Source: Alphaproteobacteria bacterium (GTDB lineage Bacteria; Pseudomonadota; Alphaproteobacteria; JAJTHO01; CANGXP01). From it: 50,299 nucleotides of DNA. A program made the position numbers and the translations under genes. Positions 32,795-42,992 of this stretch are shown piece by piece (the stretch's first letter is position 1; each line of letters begins with the position of its first letter). The stretch spans positions 1 through 50,299 of the forward strand of contig CANGXP010000008.1 of the NCBI GenBank assembly GCA_947457935.1. Reading direction: 5' to 3'. The notes under the pieces were generated by a model. It ran no database searches and had not been told where the DNA came from. It worked only from the letters and a program-made list of their open reading frames with translations.

Positions 32795-34042
32795 ATGAGC
32801 GATAGTAAAAATCTCCAACCCGTGCGCGGTACACACGATCTTCTCCCCGAAGCAGCGCGGGTGCAGCGGCATGTTGTGCACACGCTGCAAACGGTGACGA
32901 AGAATTATGGCTATCAAGAAATAGCCACGCCGATGTTTGAATTTACAGAGGTGTTTGCCCGCACCTTGGGCGAGACTTCCGATGTTGTCTCCAAAGAAAT
33001 GTATTCGTTTAGCGACAGGGGCGGTGAGTCGCTCACCTTGCGCCCTGAAGGCACGGCGGGGGTTGCGCGGTCGGTCATCAGCAATAAACTCTATGATTTT
33101 CTGCCGCTGAAATATTGGTATACGGGCGCGATGTTTCGCTATGAACGCCCGCAAAAGGGCAGACAGCGGCAATTTCATCAAGTGGGTGTGGAATTTTTAG
33201 GGGTGAGTACGCCGCTTGCGGATGCAGAAACGATTGCGCTAGGGTGGCATTTTCTACAGCAGTTGCAGTTAGAAGGCAATTTACGGTTGGAAATCAACTC
33301 ATTGGGGGATGAGGCGAGCCGCACGGTGTATCGCACGGCACTCGTTGCCTATTTAGAACGCTATAAAACCAGTTTGTCGGCAGATAGCCAAGAGCGATTG
33401 CTGCGCAATCCGTTGCGGATTTTGGATTCAAAAGATGCAGGAGATCAAGAGATTATAACGGGCGCGCCGTCTTTAAAAGACAGCATGAGCGATGAGGCAA
33501 CAGCGTATTTTGCGGCAGTGCAGGAATATTTATCACTGATTAATATTCCCGTTGTGGTGAATTCGCGTTTGGTGCGGGGTTTGGATTATTATTCGCACAC
33601 CGCGTTTGAAATCATTTCGGATGGGTTAGGCGCACAGGCAACGGTGCTGGCGGGCGGGCGATATGACGGACTCATTGAAATGATGGGCGGTAAACCCACG
33701 GCAGGGATTGGTTGGGCCGCGGGGATTGAACGCCTTGCGCTGCTATTGCCGCCATTAGAGGCGTTGCCGCGCCCTGTTGCAGTCATTGCCATGGCGGACG
33801 CGCAAGAACAGTATGCGTTCACAGTGGTGCAGAATTTGCGTGGGCAAGGCATCATGGCAGAGCTTATCACCAGCGGCAACGTGGCAAAAAAATTCAAAAA
33901 AGCCAATAAAATTAATGCCCTCTATGCGGTGTTATTGGGCGAAGAAGAAGCCGCAACAGGTAGACTTACGGTAAAAAATTTAGATAGTGGAGAGCAGCAG
34001 AAAATCGCCATAGAGGAAATAAAAAAAGGTTTATCGCTTTAA
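32795..34042 (+). CDS. hisS: Histidyl-tRNA synthetase
   Basis: 415-residue class II synthetase. Visible motifs: PVRGTHDLLP at the N-terminus; motif 2 FRYERPQKGRQRQFHQVGVE; the His-binding LVRGLDYYSHTAFE; and motif 3 AGIGWAAGIERLALLLP. The anticodon-binding domain occupies the last ~90 residues. The ATG at 32795 is selected; an upstream GTG-type extension to 32756 would overlap the terminator and is unlikely. Confidence 0.96.
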   Translation: MSDSKNLQPVRGTHDLLPEAARVQRHVVHTLQTVTKNYGYQEIATPMFEFTEVFARTLGETSDVVSKEMYSFSDRGGESLTLRPEGTAGVARSVISNKLYDFLPLKYWYTGAMFRYERPQKGRQRQFHQVGVEFLGVSTPLADAETIALGWHFLQQLQLEGNLRLEINSLGDEASRTVYRTALVAYLERYKTSLSADSQERLLRNPLRILDSKDAGDQEIITGAPSLKDSMSDEATAYFAAVQEYLSLINIPVVVNSRLVRGLDYYSHTAFEIISDGLGAQATVLAGGRYDGLIEMMGGKPTAGIGWAAGIERLALLLPPLEALPRPVAVIAMADAQEQYAFTVVQNLRGQGIMAELITSGNVAKKFKKANKINALYAVLLGEEEAATGRLTVKNLDSGEQQKIAIEEIKKGLSL

Positions 34043-34093
34043 GCATTTATTAACCAATATGGGGCAGGATAATAAAAAAGAGGTCTGCCCAAA

Positions 34094-34402
34094 ATGCACC
34101 AAACACTCCACGATATTAATCACTATGCTTACCAGATCGCCCGTCTTTCTGGGCAACAAAACAGAGGCTATGGCAAATTTATGCAATTTGACAATGACGT
34201 TGTTAAAATAAACGTTGAGGCGCTGGATGAGATGGACACGCTCCATCAAGGTATGCTGGAGAATGCCATTATGTATTTGCAGAACCAGCCTAAGGGGGTG
34301 AGCCTGCCGCCTGCGACACAACGTCCCGCCAATGATGATCTCACACAAATGATTGCGCCTGTGTTGACGATGGGGACGGGGCGCGACATCCTATTCGAAT
34401 AG
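34094..34402 (+). CDS. Small hypothetical protein between hisS and prfA
   Basis: 102 residues, soluble, mostly helical (MHQTLHDINHYAYQIARLSG; VEALDEMDTLHQGMLENAIM). AGAGG lies about ten bases before the ATG. Same strand as hisS and prfA, with short gaps on both sides, so it is probably co-transcribed. I do not recognise the family. Confidence 0.6.
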   Translation: MHQTLHDINHYAYQIARLSGQQNRGYGKFMQFDNDVVKINVEALDEMDTLHQGMLENAIMYLQNQPKGVSLPPATQRPANDDLTQMIAPVLTMGTGRDILFE

Positions 34403-34458
34403 ATTGCTATTCTTGGTAAGCGTTGTATAACAACCCTTAATTATAAGGGATATGCGCC

Positions 34459-35538
34459 ATGTCGTGGCAACGAAAATTAGAAAAAGTGCTGGAACGCTAT
34501 GAAGAACTCAAACGTCTGTTGTCAGACGGGGAGATTTCTGCCGCATCGCCTGAGTTTGTCAAACTCTCAAAAGAATATGCTGATTTAACAGCAATAGCTG
34601 AAAAAATTGAAGAAAATCAAAAATCTGTCAGGAATTTGGCAGAGGCAGAAGCCATGTTGGCGGACACAAGTCTCGATACAGAAATGCGGGCGATGGCAGA
34701 AGAAGAAATGTATGCGTTAAAAGAACTCATTCCGCAGCAAGACCACGCTATTCGGGTGATGCTACTGCCCAAAGATGAAGCGGATGATAGAAACGCGATT
34801 ATTGAATTTCGTGCAGGGGCAGGCGGCGATGAGGCGGCGTTATTTGCTGCAAACTTGTTTCGGATGTATCAACGCTATGCAGAACGGCAGGGCTGGAAGT
34901 TTGAGATTCTCAACTATACAGACACAGGGATTGGCGGCTTAAGAGATGCAAGCGCACAAATTAACGGCAAAAGTGTTTTCGCAAAATTAAAGTTTGAGTC
35001 GGGCGTGCATCGTGTGCAGCGCGTGCCTGATACGGAGGCAAACGGTCGTATTCACACCTCAACAGCAACCGTTGCGGTGCTTCCCGAAGCGGAAGAAGTG
35101 GACATTGAAATATTGGAAAAAGATTTGCGCATTGATGTGTTTCGTTCAGGCGGACCCGGCGGGCAATCAGTGAACACCACTGATAGTGCGGTGCGGATTA
35201 CCCACATTCCTTCAGGGCTTGTGGTGCAGCAACAAGATGAAAAATCACAGCACAAAAATAAAGCCAAGGCATTACGCGTCTTGCGCGCACGGTTGTATGA
35301 TCAAAAATTGGCGGCGATTGATGCTGCACGCTCTGCAGACAGACGCGGGCAAGTGGGGACGGGCGATCGTTCTGAGCGCATTCGTACTTTCAACTATCCA
35401 CAAGGACGGATTACCGATCACCGTATTAACCTGACATTATATAAGCTTGACCGCGTGTTAGAAGGCGAATTAGATGAATTGATTGAGGCGTTGATTGCCG
35501 AGGATCAGGCGGCTAAGTTGTCGAATGTCGATGAATAG
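34459..35538 (+). CDS. prfA: Peptide chain release factor 1
   Basis: 359 residues. The catalytic GGQ is at 234-236 ([16 protein letters not shown]), which is methylated by PrmC, encoded downstream. The stop-codon recognition tripeptide position reads P-D-T (190-192, [10 protein letters not shown]) rather than the usual P-A/V-T; outer residues are conserved, so UAA/UAG recognition is expected. The ribosome-binding AAGGGA (34445-34450) sits in a perfect palindrome CCCTTA-atta-TAAGGG (34434-34449), which could mask it. Confidence 0.96.
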   Translation: MSWQRKLEKVLERYEELKRLLSDGEISAASPEFVKLSKEYADLTAIAEKIEENQKSVRNLAEAEAMLADTSLDTEMRAMAEEEMYALKELIPQQDHAIRVMLLPKDEADDRNAIIEFRAGAGGDEAALFAANLFRMYQRYAERQGWKFEILNYTDTGIGGLRDASAQINGKSVFAKLKFESGVHRVQRVPDTEANGRIHTSTATVAVLPEAEEVDIEILEKDLRIDVFRSGGPGGQSVNTTDSAVRITHIPSGLVVQQQDEKSQHKNKAKALRVLRARLYDQKLAAIDAARSADRRGQVGTGDRSERIRTFNYPQGRITDHRINLTLYKLDRVLEGELDELIEALIAEDQAAKLSNVDE

Positions 35539-35590
35539 TAAACCTCTCACCAAAGTCTACTATGACTTGCTGCAAATGGCTGATTTTCCT

Positions 35591-35672
35591 GCGCTTCGTT
35601 GCTCATTGACGAAGGAAGTCAACTCCGCTACGATTCTCGAGAAACAGCCATTTTCGCTAGCGTCCTAGCGAC
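35591..35672 (+). repeat. Dispersed palindromic repeat, copy B
   Basis: GCTCATTGAC, GGAAGTCAACTCCGC, ATTCTCGAG and TTTTCGCTAGCGTCCTAGCG appear in order, matching copy A on the opposite strand. It interrupts the prfA-prmC operon gap (152 bases) without an ORF. Confidence 0.75.
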
Positions 35673-35690
35673 TTTTGCAAGAGGTTTAAT

Positions 35691-36554
35691 GTGCAAGACA
35701 TTGTAAGCCGTGTGGCGAAACGCCTGTGGCAGGTGGGTATCGAGAATGAAGACTATGAAGCGCGGGTGCTGGTGGCGTATGCGCTGGGCTTGCCGTCTGC
35801 AACTTTATATGTAGACGCCCCTGAACATCTTTCTTTTCGTCAAGGCATGGACATTGAGCATTATGTGGAGCGGCGCTGCAAACGCGAGCCGTTGTCAAAA
35901 ATTATCGGCGAAAAAGAGTTTTGGAGTTTGCCGTTTAAGGTCTCCAAGGCAACGCTTGACCCGCGCCCTGATAGTGAAACGCTGATTGAGGCAGTATTAG
36001 AGTACTTCCCTGACCATCTGGCAAATCTCCGTTTTTTAGATATAGGCACAGGCAGTGGCTGTTTGTTGCTGGCAGCGTTACAAGAGTTTCCGAACAGCAC
36101 GGGCGTGGGCGTGGATATTTCTGCTGACGCACTAAAAATAGCGAAGTATAACGCAGTAGCGTTGGGAATGACAGCGCGCACAACATTTCTAGAAGGGAGT
36201 TGGACCACGCCTGTTGCGGGCGTGTTTGATGTGATTTTGAGTAATCCGCCCTATATCGCAACAGCGGAAATCGCGACACTGGCACCCGAGGTGAAAGAGT
36301 TTGATCCGATGTTGGCACTGGATGGAGGGGACGATGGGTTGGAGGCCTATCGCCAGCTTATGCCGTTATTAGGGGCTGTTTTGCAGCCACAAGGCTATGT
36401 GTTTTTAGAAATTGGCTATACGCAACAAGCAGATGTTACAGCATTGGCAGTAGAAGCAGGTTTAGAGGTGATTGTGTGTAAGCAAGATTTGGCAGGGAAT
36501 CCGCGGTGTATAGTGGCAAGAAAATCCTGTCAAAGAAAATCCTTGCTTTGTTGA
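35691..36554 (+). CDS. prmC: Release factor glutamine methyltransferase PrmC
   Basis: 287 residues from a GTG, with AAGAGG upstream. N-terminal helical domain, then the SAM-binding FLDIGTGSGCLLLAALQEF and VGVDISADAL, and the substrate-binding SNPPYIA. It methylates the GGQ glutamine of RF1/RF2. The pairing with prfA is the classic arrangement, here separated by repeat copy B. Confidence 0.95.
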   Translation: MQDIVSRVAKRLWQVGIENEDYEARVLVAYALGLPSATLYVDAPEHLSFRQGMDIEHYVERRCKREPLSKIIGEKEFWSLPFKVSKATLDPRPDSETLIEAVLEYFPDHLANLRFLDIGTGSGCLLLAALQEFPNSTGVGVDISADALKIAKYNAVALGMTARTTFLEGSWTTPVAGVFDVILSNPPYIATAEIATLAPEVKEFDPMLALDGGDDGLEAYRQLMPLLGAVLQPQGYVFLEIGYTQQADVTALAVEAGLEVIVCKQDLAGNPRCIVARKSCQRKSLLC

Positions 36555-36718
36555 AGTTTTTAAGTATAATGGGATTATTGTTTGTAATGACAATCAATGC
36601 TTTTCCGCCTTTTGCTTTATTTTTTATTATAGCACAGTAGCGGCAGTGTTCCGTATATTCCCTAGCAAGAAATTCTTAAGTGTGGGGAAGTTTTTATTTA
36701 ACAAGGTATAGCTATTCT

Positions 36719-37585
36719 ATGATGAAACGGATGCAAGGCGGCAATGGGCGTCGTCGTGATCGCGACAATAATAACAGATCGCGTTCTGGAAATAACAATA
36801 CAAAACGTGGTTATTTTGGCGGCAACCTCGGGAGTCAGAGTGACCCTCAGTACGATCGTCGTATGCGAGCAAAAGCCCTGCAAAATATTGATAAGTACGC
36901 ACAAATGGCGCGGGATGCGCTGTCAAACGGCGATTACGTTTTAGCAGAGCATTATTATCAATATGGAGATCACTATTACCGTGTTGCTGCCTCGTTTGGG
37001 GATATTCCACAAACGCAAAGCTTCGCAGGCGAAACAGAAAATACGCATGATGCCGTGGTGAATAACGGCGTGCCGCTTGACGGAGACGCTGCAAACGCGC
37101 CTGTCTATGCGGCGGAAGATGATCGTCCACAAGAGCGTTTTCAGCGGGATAATCACCGATCGTTTGAGCCGCGAGAGCAAAATAGACAACGCTATCAACA
37201 GCAACCTGATGCGCATTTTCCTGCGCGTCATGTAGAGCAAGAAGGCGATGCACCACGTGAAGACCGTGCGCCGCGTGAAAATCGCGATAATAATGGGCAA
37301 CAGCGGTTTCGCCCGTACAATAATCGCCGTCCTCAACAGGGCGGAAATCGATCGTTCCAACCGCGTGACGGGGAGTCACAGCCGCGTGTTGCGACGCAAC
37401 CTGCTGAAAAAATTGATGCCGCATTCTTGTTTGGAGCGTTGCCTGTTGCGCCTGTTCCTGCTGTTGTTGCAACACCAGCCCCTGTTGCGGCGTTTGCCGC
37501 AGAGGGCTGCATTGTGACTGCCCCCAAGCGTCGCGGACGACCGCCACGCGCAAAAATAGAAGATTCTGCAACAGACGCTCTTTAA
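36719..37585 (+). CDS. DUF4167 protein (putative RNA-binding, basic/disordered)
   Basis: About 288 residues. The N-terminus is rich in Arg/Asn/Gly (MQGGNGRRRDRDNNN), followed by the conserved DUF4167 core: AKALQNIDKYAQMARDAL and GDYVLAEHYYQYGDHYYRV. The remainder is disordered, full of Arg, Gln and Pro, ending with an AT-hook-like PKRRGRPPRAK (typical of minor-groove DNA binding). Found after prmC and before clpB in many alphaproteobacteria. Two adjacent ATGs (36719, 36722) are possible. Nucleic acid binding is inferred from composition. Confidence 0.85.
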   Translation: MMKRMQGGNGRRRDRDNNNRSRSGNNNTKRGYFGGNLGSQSDPQYDRRMRAKALQNIDKYAQMARDALSNGDYVLAEHYYQYGDHYYRVAASFGDIPQTQSFAGETENTHDAVVNNGVPLDGDAANAPVYAAEDDRPQERFQRDNHRSFEPREQNRQRYQQQPDAHFPARHVEQEGDAPREDRAPRENRDNNGQQRFRPYNNRRPQQGGNRSFQPRDGESQPRVATQPAEKIDAAFLFGALPVAPVPAVVATPAPVAAFAAEGCIVTAPKRRGRPPRAKIEDSATDAL

Positions 37586-37620
37586 ATTTTCGTTTTTCAA
37601 GCGCATATCTTTTACAATTG

Positions 37621-37765
37621 AGGGCACTTCTAAGAACTCTTTTATCGGGATGAGTGGCTAGAAAGGGCGATACGAGGAAGCGTAAGCGTACAAAGGTACG
37701 TGCGGATTCCGAGTATTGCGCTGACGACGCCAATCGCCCTAAAAAAGAGTTTCTAGAGTTGCCCT
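37621..37765 (+). repeat. Structured 145-nt leader element, copy 2 (upstream of clpB)
   Basis: The 5' arm AGGGCACTTCTAAGAACTCT and the 3' arm AGAGTTTCTAGAGTTGCCCT are complementary over about 25 bases. The inner blocks CTTTTATCGGGATGAGTGGC, GTACGTGCGGATTCCGAG, CTGACGA and GCCAATCGCCCTA are the same as copy 1 (16880-17027). Here AGGGCGAT (37664-37671) is also exactly complementary to ATCGCCCT (37733-37740). The 3' arm ends one base before the clpB Shine-Dalgarno region (TGGAG), so folding could affect clpB translation. Confidence 0.75.
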
Positions 37766-37779
37766 GTGGAGTAAAAGAG

Positions 37780-40347
37780 ATGAACCTTGAAAAATATACC
37801 GACAAGAGCCGTGGTTTCTTGCAAGAGGCGCAAGCCCTTGCGATGCGTCGCCGCCACCAGCAATTCTTGCCCCTCCATATCCTCGCTGCCTTGATGGCGG
37901 ATGAGGCAGGTTTTTGTGCGGGAATTTTGCGGAATATTGGCGCGAACCCTGAAAAAATCCGTGTTGATGTAGAAACTGCCCTAGAAAAGTTACCCCGTGT
38001 GGAAGGACAAGGGGCAGGAGGGCTGTATGCTCATGCCTCGATCGCCGATTTATTTGCAGCAGCGGAGCAACTCGCCCAAAAGACAGGTGATAAGTTTGTG
38101 ACCGTTGAGCGGTTATTGCAAGCAATCACGATGGGCAAAGAGGAAGCGGCGACCATTTTAAAGAATAATGCTGTGAGTGAACAATCACTCAACAAAGCGA
38201 TTGAGTCTTTAAGACAAGGCAGAACGGCTGATAGTGCGGCGGCAGAGAACAACTATGAGGCGCTGAAGAAATATACGCTGGATTTTACGGAAAAAGCGCG
38301 GAGCGGCAAGCTAGACCCCGTGATTGGGCGCGATGAAGAAATTCGCCGCACTATTCAAGTGCTCTCCCGCCGCACGAAAAACAATCCTGTGCTGATTGGC
38401 GAACCGGGCGTGGGGAAAACAGCGATTATCGAAGGGCTTGCCTTACGGATTGTGAATTGCGATGTGCCTGATAGCTTAAAAGATAAGCAACTGCTTGCGC
38501 TTGATTTAGGCTCGCTTGTTGCGGGAGCAAAGTTTCGCGGCGAGTTTGAAGAGCGTCTGAAAGCCGTGTTGCAGGAGATTCACAGTGCGGCGGGACAAGT
38601 GATTTTGTTTATTGATGAACTCCACACGCTGGTGGGGGCAGGGGCGGCAGAAGGCTCCATGGATGCCTCAAACATGCTGAAACCCGCGCTTGCACGGGGA
38701 GAATTGCACTGTGTGGGTGCAACGACACTGGATGAATATCGCAAATATATCGAAAAAGATGCAGCCCTAGCACGGCGTTTCCAGCAAGTCTTTGTGGCGC
38801 AACCAACCGTCGCGGAAACTATTTCTATTTTGCGCGGCATAAAAGAAAAATATGAAGTACACCACGGGATTCGCATTGCGGACAATGCGTTGATTGCCGC
38901 AGCAACCTTGTCTGACAGATACATTACCGACAGATTTTTGCCAGACAAAGCGATTGATTTGGTGGATGAGGCGGCGGCACGCTTGCGGATGCAAGTGGAC
39001 TCAAAACCTGAGGAGATTGAAGATTTAGATCGTGCGATTATTCAGTTGAAAATTGAGCAGCAAGCCTTGCAAAAAGAAGGGGACAAGGCATCGAGTGAAC
39101 GCTTACTCATTTTAGAAAAAGAGTTAGCGGAGTTAGAAGAAGAATCTGCAACGCTAACAGCGGATTGGCAGCGTGAAAAAGCGAAACACACCGATGTGCA
39201 GCAGGTGAAAGAAAAAATCGATGCGCTGAAAAGTGCATTGGAAGTAGCGCAGCGCACAGGGGATTTAGCGCGTGCGGGAGAAATTGCCTATGGGCAACTG
39301 CCTGTCTTGCAAAAACAACTTGAGGCGATGACAACGGCCGATGTGGGGCAATTTGCCGATGAAGTGGTGACAGAGCAAACCATTGCAGGGATTGTGGCGC
39401 GGTGGACGGGCATTCCTGTAGAGAAAATGTTAGAAGGGGAGCGCGAAAAACTGCTCACCATGGAGGCCGCGCTCACACAAAAGGTGGTGGGGCAAGATGC
39501 CGCTGTGACGGCGATTAGTAAGGCAGTGCGGCGGGCGCGGGCAGGCCTGCAGGATAAAAATCGCCCGATTGGTTCATTTTTATTTTTAGGCCCCACAGGG
39601 GTGGGCAAAACCGAACTCAGCAAAGCTATTGCGCAGTTTCTGTTTGATGACGAGACAGCGATGGTGCGGATTGATATGTCCGAATACATGGAAAAGCACG
39701 CGGTGGCGCGGCTGGTGGGCGCCCCTCCCGGTTATGTGGGGTATGAGCAAGGGGGTGTGTTGACAGAAGCGGTGCGCCGTCGCCCCTATCAGGTCGTGTT
39801 GTTTGATGAAGTGGAAAAGGCGCATGCGGATGTTTTTAACATCTTGCTGCAAGTGCTTGATGAAGGGCGGTTGACGGATAGCCACGGGCGGACGGTAGAT
39901 TTTCGCAATACGCTGATTATTCTCACCTCCAATTTAGGGAGTGAGATTCTAAATGAACAACCGTACGATACACCAGAGGAAATTTTACGCCCCCTCGTGA
40001 TGGACAAAGTGCGGCAACACTTCCGCCCTGAGTTTATTAATCGATTAGATGAGATTTTATTGTTCAATCGCTTAACCCAAGCGCAAATGGCGGGTATTGT
40101 CACGATTCAACTTAAAAGGCTGGAAACGCTAATGAGCGAACGCTCACTCACGTTAAGTGTAGCAGAAGAAGCGCGGGATTGGCTAGCGCGTCAAGGGTAT
40201 GATCCGACCTACGGGGCGCGACCGTTAAAGCGGGTGATACAAAAATATTTGCAAGATCCATTAGCAGAGAAGATTTTGCGCGGGGAGCTTAAAGAGGGCA
40301 CGATGGTTACGGTGACGGCGGGGGAAACAGGGCTTCTTTTTTCTTAA
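37780..40347 (+). CDS. clpB: ClpB protein disaggregase
   Basis: 855-residue Hsp100 AAA+ chaperone that, with DnaK, pulls proteins out of aggregates. N-domain ([20 protein letters not shown]), first Walker A GEPGVGKT near 207, coiled-coil middle domain (about 400-520), second Walker [10 protein letters not shown] near 603, and C-terminal [17 protein letters not shown]. The open frame continues upstream to 37654 through the structured element, but homology and the GGAG at 37768-37771 favour the ATG at 37780. Heat-shock control is expected; I see no clear sigma-32 site. Confidence 0.96.
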   Translation: MNLEKYTDKSRGFLQEAQALAMRRRHQQFLPLHILAALMADEAGFCAGILRNIGANPEKIRVDVETALEKLPRVEGQGAGGLYAHASIADLFAAAEQLAQKTGDKFVTVERLLQAITMGKEEAATILKNNAVSEQSLNKAIESLRQGRTADSAAAENNYEALKKYTLDFTEKARSGKLDPVIGRDEEIRRTIQVLSRRTKNNPVLIGEPGVGKTAIIEGLALRIVNCDVPDSLKDKQLLALDLGSLVAGAKFRGEFEERLKAVLQEIHSAAGQVILFIDELHTLVGAGAAEGSMDASNMLKPALARGELHCVGATTLDEYRKYIEKDAALARRFQQVFVAQPTVAETISILRGIKEKYEVHHGIRIADNALIAAATLSDRYITDRFLPDKAIDLVDEAAARLRMQVDSKPEEIEDLDRAIIQLKIEQQALQKEGDKASSERLLILEKELAELEEESATLTADWQREKAKHTDVQQVKEKIDALKSALEVAQRTGDLARAGEIAYGQLPVLQKQLEAMTTADVGQFADEVVTEQTIAGIVARWTGIPVEKMLEGEREKLLTMEAALTQKVVGQDAAVTAISKAVRRARAGLQDKNRPIGSFLFLGPTGVGKTELSKAIAQFLFDDETAMVRIDMSEYMEKHAVARLVGAPPGYVGYEQGGVLTEAVRRRPYQVVLFDEVEKAHADVFNILLQVLDEGRLTDSHGRTVDFRNTLIILTSNLGSEILNEQPYDTPEEILRPLVMDKVRQHFRPEFINRLDEILLFNRLTQAQMAGIVTIQLKRLETLMSERSLTLSVAEEARDWLARQGYDPTYGARPLKRVIQKYLQDPLAEKILRGELKEGTMVTVTAGETGLLFS

Positions 40348-40404
40348 AATCCGTTGATCCAGACGCAATTTTCTATACGGTGTCATTCTGTATGGAAGAA
40401 TGCG

Positions 40405-41295
40405 ATGGATAATCTACTAACCTTCCCGTGGTGGGTGGCGGCGTTTTGCACGAGTCTCGGCGGGGCTGCCTATTTTTTGGTGAACCAGCAGGGAAAAGTG
40501 TCGCCCACGCACTTGATGGTATGGCGCGGCTTAGGGGTTGCGCTGCTCTATGCGCCGTTTGCTTTTCTTGTGCCATTGCCTACAGATCCACTGTTTTACA
40601 TCGTTTCTGTTATTTCAGGGCTGTGTATTAGTGTGTATGATTACAAGCTATTTGCGGGAGCGCGGCAGTATGGCGCAGGGAGTTTGTCTCGCCTACAACC
40701 TTTAGGTATTTTGCTAACGTTCGTGCTGTGGTTTATGATTTCAACGCCCTATCGCGTGCATTTTCTGGGGTTGGAGGTATATAAAATTTGCGGGGTGCTC
40801 CTTTGTTTATTGATAGGGATGCTTGCGTTAATGTCTGTGCGGCGCAACCCGATTTCCCGCGAAGTCCTGTTGTTTATGCTGCCGATGGTGTGTGTGTTGG
40901 CAGTGATTGATGTGTGCAATAAGATTGCGATTGGCATTGCCCCGCCGCCTGAGGGCTTGCTTTTATACCCTATTTTGAATAGTTTTGTTGCAGGGGTGAT
41001 TTCGCTTTGGCGTTGTTACCGCGAGGATAACGACTTTCACCTTGCAACCCTCTGGCAACAGCCGTTGCTGAAAGTGGCGGGGATTTTTTTGCTGGTGTAT
41101 ATTTGGAATTCAACCAACAAAACGTACGCTATGGCCAAGGCAGAAAGTCCGTCTTATGTGGTGGCGGTTGCTTCCTTAAGCACGGTATGGATTTACCTGT
41201 TTAATAGGGGGCGCGGCATAGCGGATGCCGCAAATTGGCGGGCAGAGTTTGTGGTGGTTATAGCGATGGTGGGGCTGATTCTGTTGACGGCGTGA
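40405..41295 (+). CDS. DMT/EamA-like membrane transporter
   Basis: 296 residues with about ten hydrophobic segments (FPWWVAAFCTSLGGAAYFLV, PLFYIVSVISGLCISVYD, PLGILLTFVLWFM, FVVVIAMVGLILLTA). This fits the drug/metabolite transporter superfamily; the substrate cannot be predicted. The conserved region begins at MDNLLTFPWW (40405); an upstream start at 40354 is unlikely. Confidence 0.75.
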   Translation: MDNLLTFPWWVAAFCTSLGGAAYFLVNQQGKVSPTHLMVWRGLGVALLYAPFAFLVPLPTDPLFYIVSVISGLCISVYDYKLFAGARQYGAGSLSRLQPLGILLTFVLWFMISTPYRVHFLGLEVYKICGVLLCLLIGMLALMSVRRNPISREVLLFMLPMVCVLAVIDVCNKIAIGIAPPPEGLLLYPILNSFVAGVISLWRCYREDNDFHLATLWQQPLLKVAGIFLLVYIWNSTNKTYAMAKAESPSYVVAVASLSTVWIYLFNRGRGIADAANWRAEFVVVIAMVGLILLTA

Positions 41296-41357
41296 CGGTG
41301 TGCGTGGTTGCAAAAACTTTAGTGCTGATATATTTTTTACAAAAGGATGTTGGAGTC

Positions 41358-42155
41358 ATGGCGCACTATACAGAATTAAAAAATAAAAATGCGATTATCA
41401 CGGGCTCAACCAGCGGTATCGGTTTGGGTATTGCCCACACGCTTGCAGGGCTTGGCGTGAATATCATGCTCAATGGGTTTGGAGGCACCGCGGACATTGA
41501 GAAAGTCCGCAGTGATCTTGCTGCCTCCACAGGTGTAAAAGTTCTTTACAGCAATGCGGACATGAGCAAAAGCGATGAGATAGCCACGATGATGCGTGAT
41601 GCAGACGCTGCCTTTGGAGCAGTAGATATTCTTATTAACAACGCAGGGATTCAGTTTGTCAGCCCGTTGGAAGAGTTTCCTCTTGAGAAATGAGATGCGA
41701 TTTTGGCGATTGATCTTTCCGCTGCTTTCCACACGACTCGTAACGTCTTGCAAGGTATGAAGCAGCGCGGCTGGGGACGGATTGTCAATATTGCTTCCGC
41801 CCATGCATTAGTGGCATCCCCTTATAAATCTGCCTATGTTGCCGCCAAACACGGGATTTACGGTTTTACAAAAACGATAGCTCTTGAGGCGGCAGAATTT
41901 GGTGTTACGGTTAATGCGGTGTGCCCTGGATATGTGTTGACCCCACTTTTGCAAAAGCAGATTCCCGAGACGGCAAAGGCACGGGGTATTTCGGAAGATG
42001 ACGTTGTGAAGAACGTGCTTCTTGCCGCGCAACCAACCAAAAAATTTGTTACCATTGAAGAAGTTGCGGCAACGACAGCATTCTTGTGTAGCAATGGTGC
42101 TGCCTCCATCACAGGGACAGCAATAGCGGTTGATGGCGGTTGGACTGCCCACTAA
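41358..42155 (+). pseudogene. bdhA: 3-hydroxybutyrate dehydrogenase with an internal TGA
   Basis: SDR enzyme that would oxidise 3-hydroxybutyrate to acetoacetate. TGSTSGIGLGIA, NNAGIQFVSP, the catalytic YVAAKHGIYGF and AVCPGYVLTPL are typical of BdhA. At 41691-41693 a TGA interrupts the frame in LEK-stop-DAILAIDLSAAFH, where the family has Trp (EKWDAI). TGG to TGA is one G-to-A change. Both halves remain in the same frame and otherwise intact, so the mutation is recent. Either a pseudogene or dependent on readthrough. Followed by adc and patatin, both also broken. Confidence 0.82.
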
Positions 42156-42183
42156 TTTTTGACTCCAGCGAAAGAGCACCCCT

Positions 42184-42952
42184 ATGAAAAAAAAGCGATA
42201 TTCTCGCCTTGTCGTCCATGCCTGCAGCGTCGCCAACCTATCCACGGGGGCCGTATCGGTTTTTGAACCGTGAGTATCTGATTATTACATATGAATCTGA
42301 CGCGGCGGCAATTCGCGAAGCGCTGCCCGAACCGCTTGAGCCAGATGGCAGCAATACAGTGCTCTATGAGTTTATCAAAATGCCTGATAGTGCGGGGTTT
42401 GGTCATTACGTTGAAAGCGGCGTGGTGATTCCCTCGTTGTTTCAGGGAGAGGCCGTTAATTTTACTGCACAAATGTATCTTGACGATGAAGCCCCGATTT
42501 CAGGGGGAAGGGAAATTTGGGGATTTCCCAAAAAATATGCCCTGCCTACGCTAAATGAAATACAAGATACAGTGGTGGGCACGCTTGTTTATGGCGGCAT
42601 TACCGTTGCAACGGGTACAATGGCGTATAAAACAGAAAATCTTCTTTATGATGTGGCGGCAGCGAAACCAAAAGATAGCAGTGGTCTGTTAAAAAAATTG
42701 GGCAAAACGCAAGTTAATCTCAAGCTCATACCCGATGTAGATGGATCGCTCGCGATTGCGCAACTGGTAGGGTATAATTTAAGTGACATTGCCCTGAAAG
42801 GGGCGTGGCATGGTGATGCCCGTCTCCACCTCGTGCCGCATGTCAACGCGCCTGTGGCTGATTTACCCGTGCGCCGTGTGTTGGGAGGGCTGCACTTTAT
42901 TGCCGATTTGACATTGCCTTATGGACGGGTTTTGTTCGATTATAAAAAATAG
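42184..42952 (+). pseudogene. adc: Acetoacetate decarboxylase, frameshifted at an A8 tract near the start
   Basis: Converts acetoacetate to acetone and CO2. The main body has YPRGPYRFLNREYLIITY and REIWGFPKKYALPT; the Lys in GFPKK is the Schiff-base lysine. The ATG at 42184 is followed by eight A residues (42187-42194). With seven A the frame would read MKKSDILALSSMPAASP, typical for this family. As written, the start codon leads into a wrong frame. Initiation at TTG 42209 or ATG 42218 could bypass the lesion but lacks a ribosome-binding site. Polymerase slippage on A8 could restore some product. Central member of a broken cluster. Confidence 0.75.
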
Positions 42953-42992
42953 CCTATAACTAACTCACCACGTTCCCTGAAAGATACGCAGT

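Noticed and set aside
37654-37779. An N-terminal extension of ClpB of 42 residues (VRADSEYCADDANRP), similar to the ORF starting MSGEKEFF upstream of the M23 gene.
   Set aside because: The similarity follows from the shared DNA element. The frame has no proper start in the clpB copy, whereas the ATG at 37780 has a good ribosome-binding site and begins the family homology.
36717-37805. Long antisense frame over the DUF4167 gene.
   Set aside because: Composition is an obvious complement of the Arg/Gln-rich DUF4167 coding sequence, with no start context or recognisable motif.
41358-42155. TGA in bdhA read as Trp through genetic code change.
   Set aside because: TGA is used as a genuine terminal stop in many genes here, for example at 2012-2014, 5601-5603 and 6590-6592, and the neighbouring patatin uses TAG at the equivalent Trp problem.
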